From positions 1 to 62,101 of the forward strand of contig NZ_FOAP01000036.1 in NCBI RefSeq assembly GCF_900109545.1: a DNA stretch of 62,101 bases. Direction: 5' to 3'. How positions within the stretch are numbered: the stretch's first letter is position 1; every line of letters begins with the position of its first letter. The notes below the pieces were generated by a model. The model ran no database searches. It had not been told where the DNA came from and saw only the letters and a list, made by a program, of their open reading frames with translations. The position numbers and the translations under genes are program-made. Origin of the DNA: Stigmatella aurantiaca (lineage in GTDB: Bacteria > Myxococcota > Myxococcia > Myxococcales > Myxococcaceae). This document shows positions 43,772 through 54,561 of this stretch, piece after piece.

Positions 43772-43846
43772 TGTGCTTGTCTCCCTCCAGGGGGTCCCCA
43801 GATTTCCGGCAGAAGAACTCCGACCTTTCACCTCGTGGAGACTCCC

Positions 43847-44365
43847 ATGAAGCTTCCTCTGATGGCGGCGCTCGCCGCCCTGACGCTGTACGGTTGCGCC
43901 AGCCAGTCCTCGAACACGCGTGAAGCCTCGGCCTCCGAGGCCGGTGCCGTGGGCGGTTCGGGCAACGTGGATTCCTCTACTGGTTCCTCGAGCGGCGAGG
44001 CCAGCGCCAGCGAGGCCTCCTCCGAGGAGAGCCTGACGCCCGGTGAGGCGAGCAACGTCACCACCCTGGAGGAGCGCGATCGGAAGGACGCGCCCACCGT
44101 CTACGAGGGCGAGGCCACCGGCGGCAGCGGCTCGGGCAGCGAGACCGTGACGACCGATGACGGCCAGAAGTGGGACGTGCAGCAGAACAATGGCCAGGAC
44201 CTCGGCACGAACCAGTCGGCCCCCGAGGGAGCCGTGAACCAGAACAACGGCGGCACGGGCGGCTCCGGCAGCGAGAGCGGCTCCGGCAAGAGCGAGGTCA
44301 TCGAGGATCCCACCATCAACAAGAGTGACGTGTCCATCCCCACGACCGACTCCACCAACAAGTAG
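43847..44365 (+). CDS. low-complexity lipoprotein
   Basis: A 172-residue lipoprotein with lipobox LYGCAS (Cys about residue 17). The mature part is low-complexity, rich in Ser, Gly, Glu, Asn and Thr (for example GSGSESGSGKSE), hydrophilic and probably disordered. No family is recognised. I chose ATG 43847; an in-frame GTG 12 bases upstream is possible. The gene is followed by a GC-rich hairpin and is convergent with the quinone oxidoreductase-like gene. Confidence 0.7.
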   Translation: MKLPLMAALAALTLYGCASQSSNTREASASEAGAVGGSGNVDSSTGSSSGEASASEASSEESLTPGEASNVTTLEERDRKDAPTVYEGEATGGSGSGSETVTTDDGQKWDVQQNNGQDLGTNQSAPEGAVNQNNGGTGGSGSESGSGKSEVIEDPTINKSDVSIPTTDSTNK

Positions 44366-44366
44366 T

Positions 44367-44383
44367 CCCGGCCCAAGGCCGGG
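44367..44383. terminator. hairpin between convergent genes
   Basis: CCCGGCC-caa-GGCCGGG follows the lipoprotein stop by one base. An overlapping alternative stem (CCGGGGCG with CGCCCCGG further on, to about 44401) is also possible. It lies between two convergent genes and could stop transcription both ways. Confidence 0.6.
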
Positions 44384-44452
44384 GCGCAGCCTCCGCCCCG
44401 GCCGCGAGTGGGGGTGCCGGCCCGTGCCTGCCTCTCCACCGCCCACCCGAGG

Positions 44453-45535
44453 TCAAGGCACGCGCACGGAGAGCTTCCCAACCGTCCTGCCCCCCTCGCT
44501 GGCCCGGTGCGCCTCGGCGATCTGCTCGAGGTCAAAGGCCGCCGCCGGGTGAGCGGACACCTTGCCCTCCTCCAGCCAGCGGGCAATGACTGGCAGGCCC
44601 GAATGCGAGGGAAGCCCTCCGAGCAGTCCGGGAATGAGGTGGTAGCGGCCACTCCTGTGGCGGCGGACGAGCTTCAGCAACAGCGGGGGGACGCCCAGCG
44701 GGCTGACATCCTCCCCCGGACGCCCCGGGCGCGACGGCGGCAAGGCCGCGGTGACAAACTGCCCGTGGGGCGCGAGCAGCTTGGGCGCCACCTCGGTCCA
44801 GTAGGCCTCGACACCAATGGTGTCGAAGATCAAATCGAAGCGGCCTGCCCAGTCCGGATGGCTGGAGACGATGGCCTCGGGCGGTGTGCGGTCATAGGAG
44901 ATCACCTCGTGGGCGCCGCAGCCGCGGACGAAGTCCGCGTTGCGGGAGCTGCAGACCCCCACCACCCATGCGGCTTCGAGGCCCCGGCGCGCCATCTGGA
45001 CGGCGAGGTGGCCAACGCCTCCGGAGGCCCCCACCACCAGGATGCGCGCCTGGGGCGAAGGGGTCTGCAACCGGCCGTACTTCACGAGGCCCGAGTAAGC
45101 GACCAGGCCCGCGAACGGCACGAGCGCCGCCTGCGCATGCGAGATGCCCGCGGGCTTGCGCACCACCGCGGTACGGCCATCCGAGGGCCGCACGAGCACA
45201 TATTGCGCATACGTCCCATGCAAGGGCATGGCCCCCATGACCTCGTCGCCCACCTGGAAGCCTTGGATGTCACGGCCCACCCTGGCAACGGTCCCCGAGA
45301 AGTCGAACCCCAGAATCATGGGCCGCCCCAGCAGGCGGCGCCAGACGAGGGGCGGCAGCCCCATGCCTTGACGCATCTTCCATTCCAGCGGGTTGATGCT
45401 GGTGGCATGGACCCGCACCAGCATCTCATCCTCGCGCTTCAGGACAGGCGTGAGCACCTCGGCCACGTGCAACCGTGACGCATCGCCAAACTCATCCAGA
45501 ACCGCGGCGCGGCTCATTTGGGGAACGGAATCCAT
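44453..45535 (-). CDS. zinc-free MDR quinone oxidoreductase-like protein
   Basis: A 360-residue medium-chain dehydrogenase/reductase: N-terminal GroES-like domain (SINPLEWKMRQG, GFDFSGTVARVG), then the Rossmann domain with VVGASGGVGHLAVQMA. No zinc-binding His/Cys set is present, as in quinone oxidoreductase and reticulon-4-interacting-protein-like members. It uses NADPH to reduce quinones or enones. It is divergent from an AurF-type oxygenase gene with about 107 bases between; ATG at 45517 is an alternative start. Confidence 0.85.
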   Translation of the reverse strand: MDSVPQMSRAAVLDEFGDASRLHVAEVLTPVLKREDEMLVRVHATSINPLEWKMRQGMGLPPLVWRRLLGRPMILGFDFSGTVARVGRDIQGFQVGDEVMGAMPLHGTYAQYVLVRPSDGRTAVVRKPAGISHAQAALVPFAGLVAYSGLVKYGRLQTPSPQARILVVGASGGVGHLAVQMARRGLEAAWVVGVCSSRNADFVRGCGAHEVISYDRTPPEAIVSSHPDWAGRFDLIFDTIGVEAYWTEVAPKLLAPHGQFVTAALPPSRPGRPGEDVSPLGVPPLLLKLVRRHRSGRYHLIPGLLGGLPSHSGLPVIARWLEEGKVSAHPAAAFDLEQIAEAHRASEGGRTVGKLSVRVP

Positions 45536-45585
45536 GCGCCCCCATACACCTAAAAGGCATCCCCCCCGCGCCCACTTCCAAGAAT

Positions 45586-45636
45586 ATCCAGTTTAGTATA
45601 TTTTCCGGCTTTCCCAATAAATTCACATACTGGAGG
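45586..45636 (+). promoter_or_regulatory. AT-rich candidate promoter of the AurF-type gene
   Basis: A stretch markedly richer in A/T than its surroundings (with AGAATATCC and TTAGTATATTTT) precedes the GTG start and ribosome site. Sigma type cannot be told; assignment rests on composition and position. Confidence 0.35.
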
Positions 45637-45642
45637 GACGCC

Positions 45643-46605
45643 GTGCCCCAGACCGATTCCCGTGTCCACCTGAAGGACTACAAGACCAAGGAACTCCAGT
45701 GGGACAAGTTTGCCACCGCGCGCAGCATTCCCCGGCGCATGCTCCCCGAGGGTCCCCTGACCGGGCAGATGTGCCCCACCGCGAGGCAGCCCCTCTATCA
45801 CCACCCGCTGATGCAGGCGGTAGGACAGCAGGCGCAGGATCACCTGCTCATCCACACGACTTACAAATACATGAGCGACATCTCCCATGTGGAGATGGAC
45901 ACGGTCAATCAGATCTCCCTGAAGATCGTCAACAACACGCTGCCGTTCTCCTTCTCGGAAGACATTCAGCACGACGCGCTGGCGATCATCGTGGATGAGT
46001 CCTACCACGCCTACGTGGCCCGGGACTTCATGCGGCAAGTCATTGAGCGCAGCGGCGTGAAGCCCGTGACCATGCCGGTGAAGACCGTGCTCTCGGAAGC
46101 CATTGCCCACGGCAAGAGCGTGCTGCCCGAGAACCTCCACGAGGTTTTCGAGCTGGTGGGCGTGTGCGTGGGAGAGAACACGCTGACCAAGGAATTGCTT
46201 CACCTGACCGGTGATCGCTCCATGAACCCCGTGGTCCATCAGGTGATCGAAGACCATGTCCGCGACGAGAGCAGGCATGCCGTCTTCTTCACGCACATCC
46301 TCAAGCTCATGTGGAGCGCACTCGACGAGCCGTCCCGGAGCGCCATCGGTCCGCTCCTGCCCGAGTTCATCCTCAACTACTTCAAGCCGGATCCTCAGTA
46401 CGAGCGCGACGTCCTGCGGTCTCTCCAGGTGCCCGAGCACCACATCGACCGCATCCTCGGGGAGACGTTCGCGCCCATGCCCCTGGAGGAGCTGTGGCCG
46501 CGCATCCCCATCATCGGGCACGTGATGGGCGTGCTGAAGCAGAGCGGCGTTCTGGAGAACGGCAAGACGGCCGACGCCTTCCGCCGCATCAAGCTCCTCA
46601 ACTGA
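45643..46605 (+). CDS. AurF-type diiron N-oxygenase
   Basis: A 320-residue protein of the p-aminobenzoate N-oxygenase AurF family. Candidate iron ligands appear as E/D-x2-H pairs in family order: VDESYHAYVA and HVRDESRHAVFF, with further Glu at ISHVEMDTVNQ and GVCVGENTLTKE. Family members oxidise amino groups to hydroxylamine or nitro groups. I chose GTG 45643 because TGGAGGGA lies eight bases upstream; the in-frame stretch before it would add an unlikely N terminus. The upstream 50 bases are unusually AT-rich and may hold its promoter. No biosynthetic genes lie beside it, so its substrate is unknown. Confidence 0.8.
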   Translation: MPQTDSRVHLKDYKTKELQWDKFATARSIPRRMLPEGPLTGQMCPTARQPLYHHPLMQAVGQQAQDHLLIHTTYKYMSDISHVEMDTVNQISLKIVNNTLPFSFSEDIQHDALAIIVDESYHAYVARDFMRQVIERSGVKPVTMPVKTVLSEAIAHGKSVLPENLHEVFELVGVCVGENTLTKELLHLTGDRSMNPVVHQVIEDHVRDESRHAVFFTHILKLMWSALDEPSRSAIGPLLPEFILNYFKPDPQYERDVLRSLQVPEHHIDRILGETFAPMPLEELWPRIPIIGHVMGVLKQSGVLENGKTADAFRRIKLLN

Positions 46606-46620
46606 GGCCCCTGCACCGCA

Positions 46621-46639
46621 AGCCCCGCCATGCGGGGCT
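46621..46639. terminator. hairpin between AurF-type and VOC genes
   Basis: AGCCCCGC-cat-GCGGGGCT, a perfect eight-base-pair stem with a three-base loop, lies 15 bases after the oxygenase stop and 14 bases from the convergent VOC gene stop, with CTTT shortly after on the plus strand. Confidence 0.7.
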
Positions 46640-46652
46640 CGGGTGGCAGGCT

Positions 46653-47081
46653 TTAGAAGGTGATCTCCACCGACGGCGTGCTGCGCCCCGCCGGGCCGTG
46701 GAAGACCACCTCGATGTTGTTGCCGTCCGGGTCGAGCACGAACGCCGCGTAGTAGCCCGGGTGGTAGCTGCGCAGGCCCGGCGCCCCGTTGTCCCGCCCG
46801 CCCGCCGCGATCGCCGCGGCGTGGAACGCGTCCACCATCGCGCGGTCGCGCGCCTGGAACGCGAGATGGTGGCGGCCGGTCAGCACGCCGGCCGCCGCCG
46901 CGCTGCTGGCCGTCGAGACGAACAGCTCGTCGGCCCAGAACCAGTCCTCGCCCTCGCCGCCAATCGGCACGCCAAGCACGTTGAACACCGCGACGTAGAA
47001 ACGGCGGCTCGCGTCGAGATCACGAACGATGAGCTGGAGATGGTCGATGAGACGGCCGCGATGCAGACGTTGCGCTTCCAT
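46653..47081 (-). CDS. VOC-superfamily (glyoxalase-like) protein
   Basis: A 142-residue vicinal-oxygen-chelate protein made of two beta-alpha-beta3 halves: LIDHLQLIVRDLDASRRFYVAV at the start (candidate metal His) and FVLDPDGNNIEVVFHGPAG at the end (candidate metal Glu), with HHLAFQARD between. Members include glyoxalases, dioxygenases and antibiotic-resistance proteins; the exact role is not visible. Confidence 0.8.
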   Translation of the reverse strand: MEAQRLHRGRLIDHLQLIVRDLDASRRFYVAVFNVLGVPIGGEGEDWFWADELFVSTASSAAAAGVLTGRHHLAFQARDRAMVDAFHAAAIAAGGRDNGAPGLRSYHPGYYAAFVLDPDGNNIEVVFHGPAGRSTPSVEITF

Positions 47082-47164
47082 GGTCGGGCTCCGGTGAGGG
47101 TGGGCTCCGAGGATACGCTACCGGGTCCAGGAGGTGTGAAAGGGCGTTGCCCCTCCCCCTGTCC

Positions 47165-47206
47165 TCACACGGTGTCCGTCGATGAAGAAGGTGGGCGTGG
47201 CCATGA
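47165..47206 (-). pseudogene. possible remnant of a DsbA/thioredoxin-like gene
   Basis: The minus strand reads VMATPTFFIDGHRV, which resembles the cis-Pro region of DsbA-type thioredoxin-fold proteins (GTPTFFINGR). The reading frame shows no thioredoxin domain upstream and stops soon after, so it may be a decayed gene end or chance. The 184-base stretch from 47082 holds nothing else I can name. Confidence 0.25.
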
Positions 47207-47265
47207 CCTTGACGGGCAGTACGGCGCGTCTGCCCTGGGCCAAGGGCCGGCATCCGCTGTGCCCA

Positions 47266-48039
47266 CTAGTTCTTCAACCGGTAACCCGTCTTGAAGATCC
47301 ACCCCACCACCACCAGGCACAGCAGGAAGAAGCCCAGCGTCATGACGAGGCTCACCTCCACCGCCACGTCCGCCGTCCCGTAGAAGCTCCAGCGGAAGCC
47401 CGAAATCAGATAGACCACCGGGTTGAACAGGGTCACCGTGCGCCAGACGGGCGGCAGCATGTCGATGGAGTAGAACGCGCCGCCCAGGAACGTCAGCGGC
47501 GTCACGATCAGCATGGGGATGAACTGCAGCTGCTCGAAGCTGTTGGCCCAGATGCCGATGATGAAGCCGAACAGGCTGAAGGTCACCGACGTCAGCACCA
47601 GGAAGGCGATCATCCACAGCGGGTGGAGGATGTGGATGGGCACGAACATCGCCGCCGTGGCCAGGATGATCAACCCCAGGGCCGCCGACTTGGTCGCGGC
47701 GGCCCCGACGTAGGCGATGATGATTTCCAGATAGCTCACCGGCGCCGACAGCAGCTCGTAGATCGTCCCGGTGAACTTGGGAAAGTAGATGCCGAAGCTG
47801 GCGTTGGACAGGCTCTGGGTGAACAGGCTGAGCATGATCAGGCCGGGCACGATGAAGGCGCCGTAGGACACGCCGTCCACCTGCCGCATCGACTGACCGA
47901 TCGCCGAGCCGAAGACCACGAAATAGAGCGAGGTGGTGATGACCGGGGTCACCACGCTTTGCACCAAGGTGCGCAGCGCCCGTGCCATCTCGAACCGGTA
48001 GATGGCCCAGACGCCATGGCGATTGAAGGTCATGCTCAT
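47266..48039 (-). CDS. ABC-2 type transporter permease
   Basis: A 257-residue permease with six hydrophobic segments and the ABC-2 signature ([19 protein letters not shown], then [34 protein letters not shown]). It resembles YadH-type permeases. The start overlaps the ATPase stop by four bases (48036-48039), so the two form one exporter. The cargo is unknown. Confidence 0.9.
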   Translation of the reverse strand: MSMTFNRHGVWAIYRFEMARALRTLVQSVVTPVITTSLYFVVFGSAIGQSMRQVDGVSYGAFIVPGLIMLSLFTQSLSNASFGIYFPKFTGTIYELLSAPVSYLEIIIAYVGAAATKSAALGLIILATAAMFVPIHILHPLWMIAFLVLTSVTFSLFGFIIGIWANSFEQLQFIPMLIVTPLTFLGGAFYSIDMLPPVWRTVTLFNPVVYLISGFRWSFYGTADVAVEVSLVMTLGFFLLCLVVVGWIFKTGYRLKN

Positions 48040-48983
48040 GATGTGGTGCGCTCCTTGACCAGGCCCACGAAGATGTCCTCGAGCGAGCTCTGGCGTGTGT
48101 TCAAATCCCTGAACCCGATGTCCAGCTCGCTCAACCGCCGCAGGAGGCTCGGCACGCCCGTCTGCTCCTCGGTCGCGTCGAAGACGTACTCCAGCGCATG
48201 GCCACCGGCCTTCAGCGTGAGCGGCCAGTCGGCCAGCCCGGCCGGGAGGGCCGTCAGCGGATTCTGGAGGTTCAAGGTGAGCTGCTTCTTGCCCAGCTTC
48301 TTCATCAGGCTGGCCTTGTCCTCGACGAGGATGAGCTCGCCCTTGGAAATGACCCCGACCCGGTCGGCCATCTGCTCGGCCTCCTCGATGTAGTGGGTGG
48401 TCAGGATGATGGTCACCCCCTTCTCGCGCAGGTCCCGGACCTGCGCCCACATGTCCCGGCGAAGCCCCACGTCCACACCGGCGGTCGGCTCGTCGAGGAA
48501 GAGGATCTCCGGCTCGTGGCTCAGCGCCTTGGCGATCATCACCCGCCGCTTCATGCCGCCCGACAGCGTCATGATCTTGGCGTCCTTCTTCTCCCACAGG
48601 GAGAGATCCCGGAGCACCTTCTCGATGTGCGGCGGATGGGGCGCCTTGCCGAACAGACCGCGGCTGAAGGAGGTCGTCGCCCACACGGTCTCGAATGCGT
48701 CGGTGACCAGTTCCTGCGGCACCAGCCCGATCTTGGATCTCGCGGCGCGGTACTCCCGGAGCACGTCGTGCCCGCCGGCGACGATCCTTCCTGAACTGGG
48801 GGTGACGATGCCGCAGATGATGTTGATCAGCGTTGTCTTGCCAGCCCCATTGGGGCCCAGCAGGGCGAAGATCTCGCCCTTGCGGATCTCCAGATCGATG
48901 TTCTTCAGCGCATGAAGCCCTGACGCATAGGTCTTGGTCAGGCCGGAGACGGAGATGATGGGTGGCGGGGGGGCGGTGGGCAT
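48036..48983 (-). CDS. ABC-2 type transporter ATPase
   Basis: A 315-residue ATPase: Walker [11 protein letters not shown]-loop [14 protein letters not shown], signature [15 protein letters not shown], Walker [14 protein letters not shown], switch His in [11 protein letters not shown]. The C-terminal 90 residues form the extra domain typical of the YadG/CcmA-like drug and polysaccharide exporters. I chose ATG 48983; a start 14 codons upstream is possible. It is followed by its permease. Confidence 0.9.
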   Translation of the reverse strand: MPTAPPPPIISVSGLTKTYASGLHALKNIDLEIRKGEIFALLGPNGAGKTTLINIICGIVTPSSGRIVAGGHDVLREYRAARSKIGLVPQELVTDAFETVWATTSFSRGLFGKAPHPPHIEKVLRDLSLWEKKDAKIMTLSGGMKRRVMIAKALSHEPEILFLDEPTAGVDVGLRRDMWAQVRDLREKGVTIILTTHYIEEAEQMADRVGVISKGELILVEDKASLMKKLGKKQLTLNLQNPLTALPAGLADWPLTLKAGGHALEYVFDATEEQTGVPSLLRRLSELDIGFRDLNTRQSSLEDIFVGLVKERTTS

Positions 48984-49099
48984 GGTGGACGGATGGCCTC
49001 TATGGCGTCGCGCTGCGGAACTCAAGCCGCTTGAGCTCTACGGTACGGAGAATGTGCCGGCAACGGAGCGGTCCTTCCCTCACCCTCGCGCCTGGAGCG

Positions 49100-50356
49100 T
49101 CAGCCGCCGAAGACATGGCGGGTGAGAAAGTCATTGCGGAACTTGTGGCCCGGATCCAGCCGCTCGGCCAGCGAGACGAAGGCCGGCAGCTTCTCGTAGA
49201 GGGTCGCGATGTGGCCAGCCTGGGCGTGGAACAGCTTGCCCCAGTGCGGCCGCGCCCTGAACGGCGCGAGCGCTTCTTCGAGGATGGGAAGCAGGGCTTC
49301 CACCTCGGGCTGCAGGCGCTTCCACGTGAAGTGGAAACCGACGCTGGCCTCGCGGTACGCCATGCTGAGCCAGAGGCCGTCGGCAGCGATCGTCCGGATC
49401 TCCGCGATGTGCAGGAGCGGCGCGATGCGGCCGGCCAGCGCGCGCAAGGCCTGGATGGCCTCGGCCGCGTGGGCCCTGGGCAGGATGTATTCGGACTGGA
49501 GTTCGTCGCCCTGGCTCGGGGTGAAGTCGAGACGGAAGTGGGACAGCCTGTCGATCCAGTGCCCGGCGATGCCGAGTTGTCCGGTGCAGGCCTCGGGTGA
49601 GACTCCACGCACGGGATGCCGCTGCACCCGGGCAGGCACGGCACCGTGGAAGCGCTGGCCCGCGACGGGCAGCGCACCCGAGGAACGCTGCTTGAGCCAG
49701 ACCTGATCGATCGTGTCCCGTGCCCAGTTCGTGAAAAGGCTCACGCTGTAGGCGGCACCGGTGATCGCGTCGAAGTGGTTCAACAGGGTGTCCCAGGCGA
49801 GCTCCTCGTAGACGCTGACCGCGACGGTGAACGTCGGCTCGATGTCGAGGGTGACCGAGGTGACGATGCCCAGGGCGCCCAGACCGACGACGGCTCCCGC
49901 GAAGTCTGGGCTCGTCCGGGTCAGCGCGAGCGTCTCGCCGCTGGCCGTGACCAGCGTGAGCCCCGCGACCGCGGACGCCAGGCTCCGGTTCGCGCATCCA
50001 GAGCCATGCGTTGCCGTCGCGATGGCACCAGCCACCGAGATGTGCGGAAGCGACGCGAGGTTCGCCAGGGCGAATCCCTCTGCCTGGAGCCGGGCGCCGA
50101 GCTCGCCGTAGCGGATGCCACCACTGGCGGTGACCGTCCGGGCTTCGCGGTCGAGCACGGCCTCTGGGTTGAATGCCTCCAGGGAGATCAGATCGCCCGG
50201 CGTGTCCGCAAGGGTGTTGAACGAGTGCCCTGACCCGAGAGCGCTGACGGCCTTCGCCTTGGCGACGATCTCCTTCACTTCGTCGAGCGAGGTAGGCCGG
50301 TGAAAACGGGCTGCCGAGTATTCGACATTGCGAGCCCAGTTGGTGTGGTGAGGCAC
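49100..50356 (-). CDS. FAD-linked alditol oxidase-like protein
   Basis: A 418-residue flavoprotein of the vanillyl-alcohol-oxidase fold. The FAD-binding PP-loop region reads SALGSGHSFN, where His is the usual site of covalent FAD attachment in alditol/xylitol oxidase; VAGAIATATHGSG follows. The C-terminal segments HTAEIRTI-like (LHIAEIRTIAADGLWLSM) and HWGKLFHAQ match the substrate end of AldO. Expected reaction: oxidation of sugar alcohols to aldoses with hydrogen peroxide. It is divergent from the urease operon, with about 107 bases between. Confidence 0.85.
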   Translation of the reverse strand: MPHHTNWARNVEYSAARFHRPTSLDEVKEIVAKAKAVSALGSGHSFNTLADTPGDLISLEAFNPEAVLDREARTVTASGGIRYGELGARLQAEGFALANLASLPHISVAGAIATATHGSGCANRSLASAVAGLTLVTASGETLALTRTSPDFAGAVVGLGALGIVTSVTLDIEPTFTVAVSVYEELAWDTLLNHFDAITGAAYSVSLFTNWARDTIDQVWLKQRSSGALPVAGQRFHGAVPARVQRHPVRGVSPEACTGQLGIAGHWIDRLSHFRLDFTPSQGDELQSEYILPRAHAAEAIQALRALAGRIAPLLHIAEIRTIAADGLWLSMAYREASVGFHFTWKRLQPEVEALLPILEEALAPFRARPHWGKLFHAQAGHIATLYEKLPAFVSLAERLDPGHKFRNDFLTRHVFGG

Positions 50357-50463
50357 GCCTCATCCTATGTGCGGGCAAACGCTGTGAACAAGCGGTGCCA
50401 CGACTTTCGCCGCACCCACGTATTCGTGGCTTCTCCGCCACGCTTGCGGCAGGCTCGTGGCGC

Positions 50464-51297
50464 ATGATTCAGCGTCAGCCCGCTCGCAGCAGACACGATG
50501 GCGCGGCACGGCTTGCCTTCGAACGGGTGGGGACACGCACCGTGGTGAGCACGGCCCTGGCCCACAGTCCGATGCGGCTGCTCACACCGCGCAACCACGG
50601 GCACGCCGCCTGGGTCTACACCAGCCTGTTCGGTGACGGCCTGGTGGATGGAGACCAGCTCTCCCTGGAGGTGCGCGTGGCCGCGGGCGCCACCGCCCTC
50701 CTGTCCAGCCGGGGCAACACCCGGATCTACCGCTCGCCGCAAGGCTGCCGGAGCGTGTTGTCCGCCCGGGTGGAGAAGGGGGCCTTGCTCATCTTGGTTC
50801 CAGATCCCACCACGTGCTACACGGGCGCCCGGTTCGAGCAACGCCAGGACATCCATCTGGCCCCCGAGGCCTCCCTCATCCTGATGGACCTCGTCACCAC
50901 GGGCCGCCGCGCCACCGGCGAGCGCTGGGACTTCTCCCACTTCTCCTCTTCGCTCGGCGTCTACCGGGAGGGCCGCGCGTTGTTCGACGAGCGTTGGCTG
51001 CTGGACCCTGCCCAGGGGCCGCTCTCCGAGCGGCTAGGCCGGTTCGACGCGCTGGGAACCGTGCTCCTGGTAGGGCCTGCGTCCGCCGCGGCCCGCGAGG
51101 CGCTCGCCGGGCGCGTGGGGAACCTGCCCATCACTCCGGGCGCCCGGCTCGTCTGCTCCGCCAGCCCGATCGGAAGCGATGGGCTGGTCCTCCGGGCGGC
51201 TGCCACCTCCCCCGAGCTGCTGATGCACACGGCCACGGATTGGCTGTCTTTTCTGCCTGCCCTGCTGGGCGATGACCCCTGGTCTCACGGCAGCTGA
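50464..51297 (+). CDS. ureD: urease accessory protein UreD
   Basis: A 277-residue UreD/UreH protein, the scaffold that, with UreF and UreG, loads nickel into urease. Family segments include ALAHSPMRLLTPRNHG, GDGLVDGDQLSLEVRV, SSRGNTRIYRS and LILMDLVTTGRRATGERWDF. It heads the urease set; a 96-base gap precedes the fused ureAB gene. Confidence 0.88.
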   Translation: MIQRQPARSRHDGAARLAFERVGTRTVVSTALAHSPMRLLTPRNHGHAAWVYTSLFGDGLVDGDQLSLEVRVAAGATALLSSRGNTRIYRSPQGCRSVLSARVEKGALLILVPDPTTCYTGARFEQRQDIHLAPEASLILMDLVTTGRRATGERWDFSHFSSSLGVYREGRALFDERWLLDPAQGPLSERLGRFDALGTVLLVGPASAAAREALAGRVGNLPITPGARLVCSASPIGSDGLVLRAAATSPELLMHTATDWLSFLPALLGDDPWSHGS

Positions 51298-51393
51298 ACA
51301 AATTCACGTCATACGGCGAGTCGCAAGCAGTAGAGTCCCGCTGCGCCCTGGATGGGTAGCTCCAGCCAGCAAAGTTTGACTTGGAGGAGGACC

Positions 51394-52163
51394 ATGCACC
51401 TGTCGCCGCGTGACATCGAGAAGCTGATGTTGCACCAAGCGGGATTCCTGGCTCAGAAACGTCTGGCGCGGGGCCTGCAACTCAACTACCCCGAGGCGGT
51501 GGCGCTCATCTCCACCCAATTGCTCGAGTTCATCCGCGATGGCCAGATGAGCGTGTCCGAGCTGATGGACCTGGGGCGCAAGCTGCTGGGCCGCGCGCAG
51601 GTGATGGAGGGCGTGCCGGAGATGGTCTCGGAGGTCCTGGTCGAGGGAACCTTCCCGGATGGCACCAAACTGGTGGCGGTGCAGCACCCCATCGAGCTCG
51701 AGCAGGGGGACATGTCGTTGGCCCTCTATGGCAGCTTCCTGCCGGTGCTGCCGCTGCGCTGGCCGCAGGAGCGCTCCACAAAGGAAGCGCGGTTGGTGCC
51801 GGGCCAGGTGCTCTACCAGTCCGAGCCCATTGAGATAAACCCAGGCCGGGACGCCATCTCCCTGAAAGTCATCAACCGGGGAGATCGCCCCATCCAGGTG
51901 GGCAGCCATTACCACTTCATCGAGGTGAACAAGGATCTCGTCTTCGACCGGGCCCGGGCGTATGGGCGGCGGCTGAACATCAAGGCGGGGACAGCGGAGC
52001 GCTTCGAGAAAGATCAGGAGAAGACGGTTTCGTTGGTGCCCATTGCCGGCGCGCAGATCATTCGAGGCGGCAATAACCTGGCCTCGGGGCCTGTGACACC
52101 GGAAAACCAGAAGCGTGCCATGGAGCAGGTGATCGCCCGCGGGTTTGGGCACCAGGAGGAAAC

Positions 52164-52167
<4 letters not shown>
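51394..52167 (+). CDS. ureAB: fused urease gamma-beta subunit
   Basis: A 257-residue fusion. Residues 1-100 are the gamma subunit ([23 protein letters not shown] is its start, in pieces; [28 protein letters not shown]) and about 125-235 the beta subunit ([37 protein letters not shown]). Separate genes are usual in most bacteria; fused forms are known, for example in Helicobacter. A spacer of about 25 residues joins them. ATG 51394 has GGAGGAGG just upstream. The stop overlaps ureC by four bases. Confidence 0.9.
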
Positions 52168-53879
<1,712 letters not shown>

Positions 53880-53889
53880 GGCACGGGCC

Positions 53890-54552
53890 ATGGGCGTCCC
53901 CTGGAGGGTGCTACAGCTGGCGGACTCGGGCTTTCCCACCGGGGGCTTCGCGCACTCGGGGGGACTGGAGGCGGCACTGCAGCAAGGTGAGGTGCGCGGC
54001 CGCGAAGGGCTGGAGCGCTTCGCGCGGGAGCTGCTCTGGCAGACGGGGCATGGCGCCCTGCCCATCCTGGGCGCCGCGCACGGCGAGCCCTCCTCGCTTC
54101 CTGCGCTGGACGCCCGGATGGAGGCGTTCCTCACCAACCACGTGGCCAATCGGGCAAGCCGCACCCAGGGGCGGGCGTTCCTGGGGACGTGCGCGCGCAT
54201 CTTCCCCGGGCCCGTGGGCCCCTTGCAGCACACCGCCCGGAAAGCGGGGCTGCGCTACCACCATGCCCCCCTCTTCGGCGCGGTGCTGCGGGCCTTGGAG
54301 GTCGAGCGGCTCGATGCCCAGCAGCTCTTTCTGTCGCTGACCCTGCGCGGAACACTCTCCGCGGCGGTCCGGATGGGCATGGTGGGCACCCACGAGTCCC
54401 ACCAGCTTCAGCACCAGTGTGCCCCTTTGCTGGATGAGGTCTTCACAGCCTGTTCCGAGCTGGGCGTCGAGGCGCTGAGCCAGACCTCACCGCTGATGGA
54501 CCTGCTCAGCGCCTCACACGACCGGCTCTATTCACGGCTCTTTCTTTCCTGA
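53890..54552 (+). CDS. ureF: urease accessory protein UreF
   Basis: A 220-residue UreF: LQLADSGFPTGGFAHSGGLE near the N terminus is the family hallmark, followed by an all-helical body. It works with UreD and UreG as the GTPase-gating factor for nickel insertion. ureG begins nine bases later. Confidence 0.9.
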   Translation: MGVPWRVLQLADSGFPTGGFAHSGGLEAALQQGEVRGREGLERFARELLWQTGHGALPILGAAHGEPSSLPALDARMEAFLTNHVANRASRTQGRAFLGTCARIFPGPVGPLQHTARKAGLRYHHAPLFGAVLRALEVERLDAQQLFLSLTLRGTLSAAVRMGMVGTHESHQLQHQCAPLLDEVFTACSELGVEALSQTSPLMDLLSASHDRLYSRLFLS

Positions 54553-54561
54553 GGAGAACCC

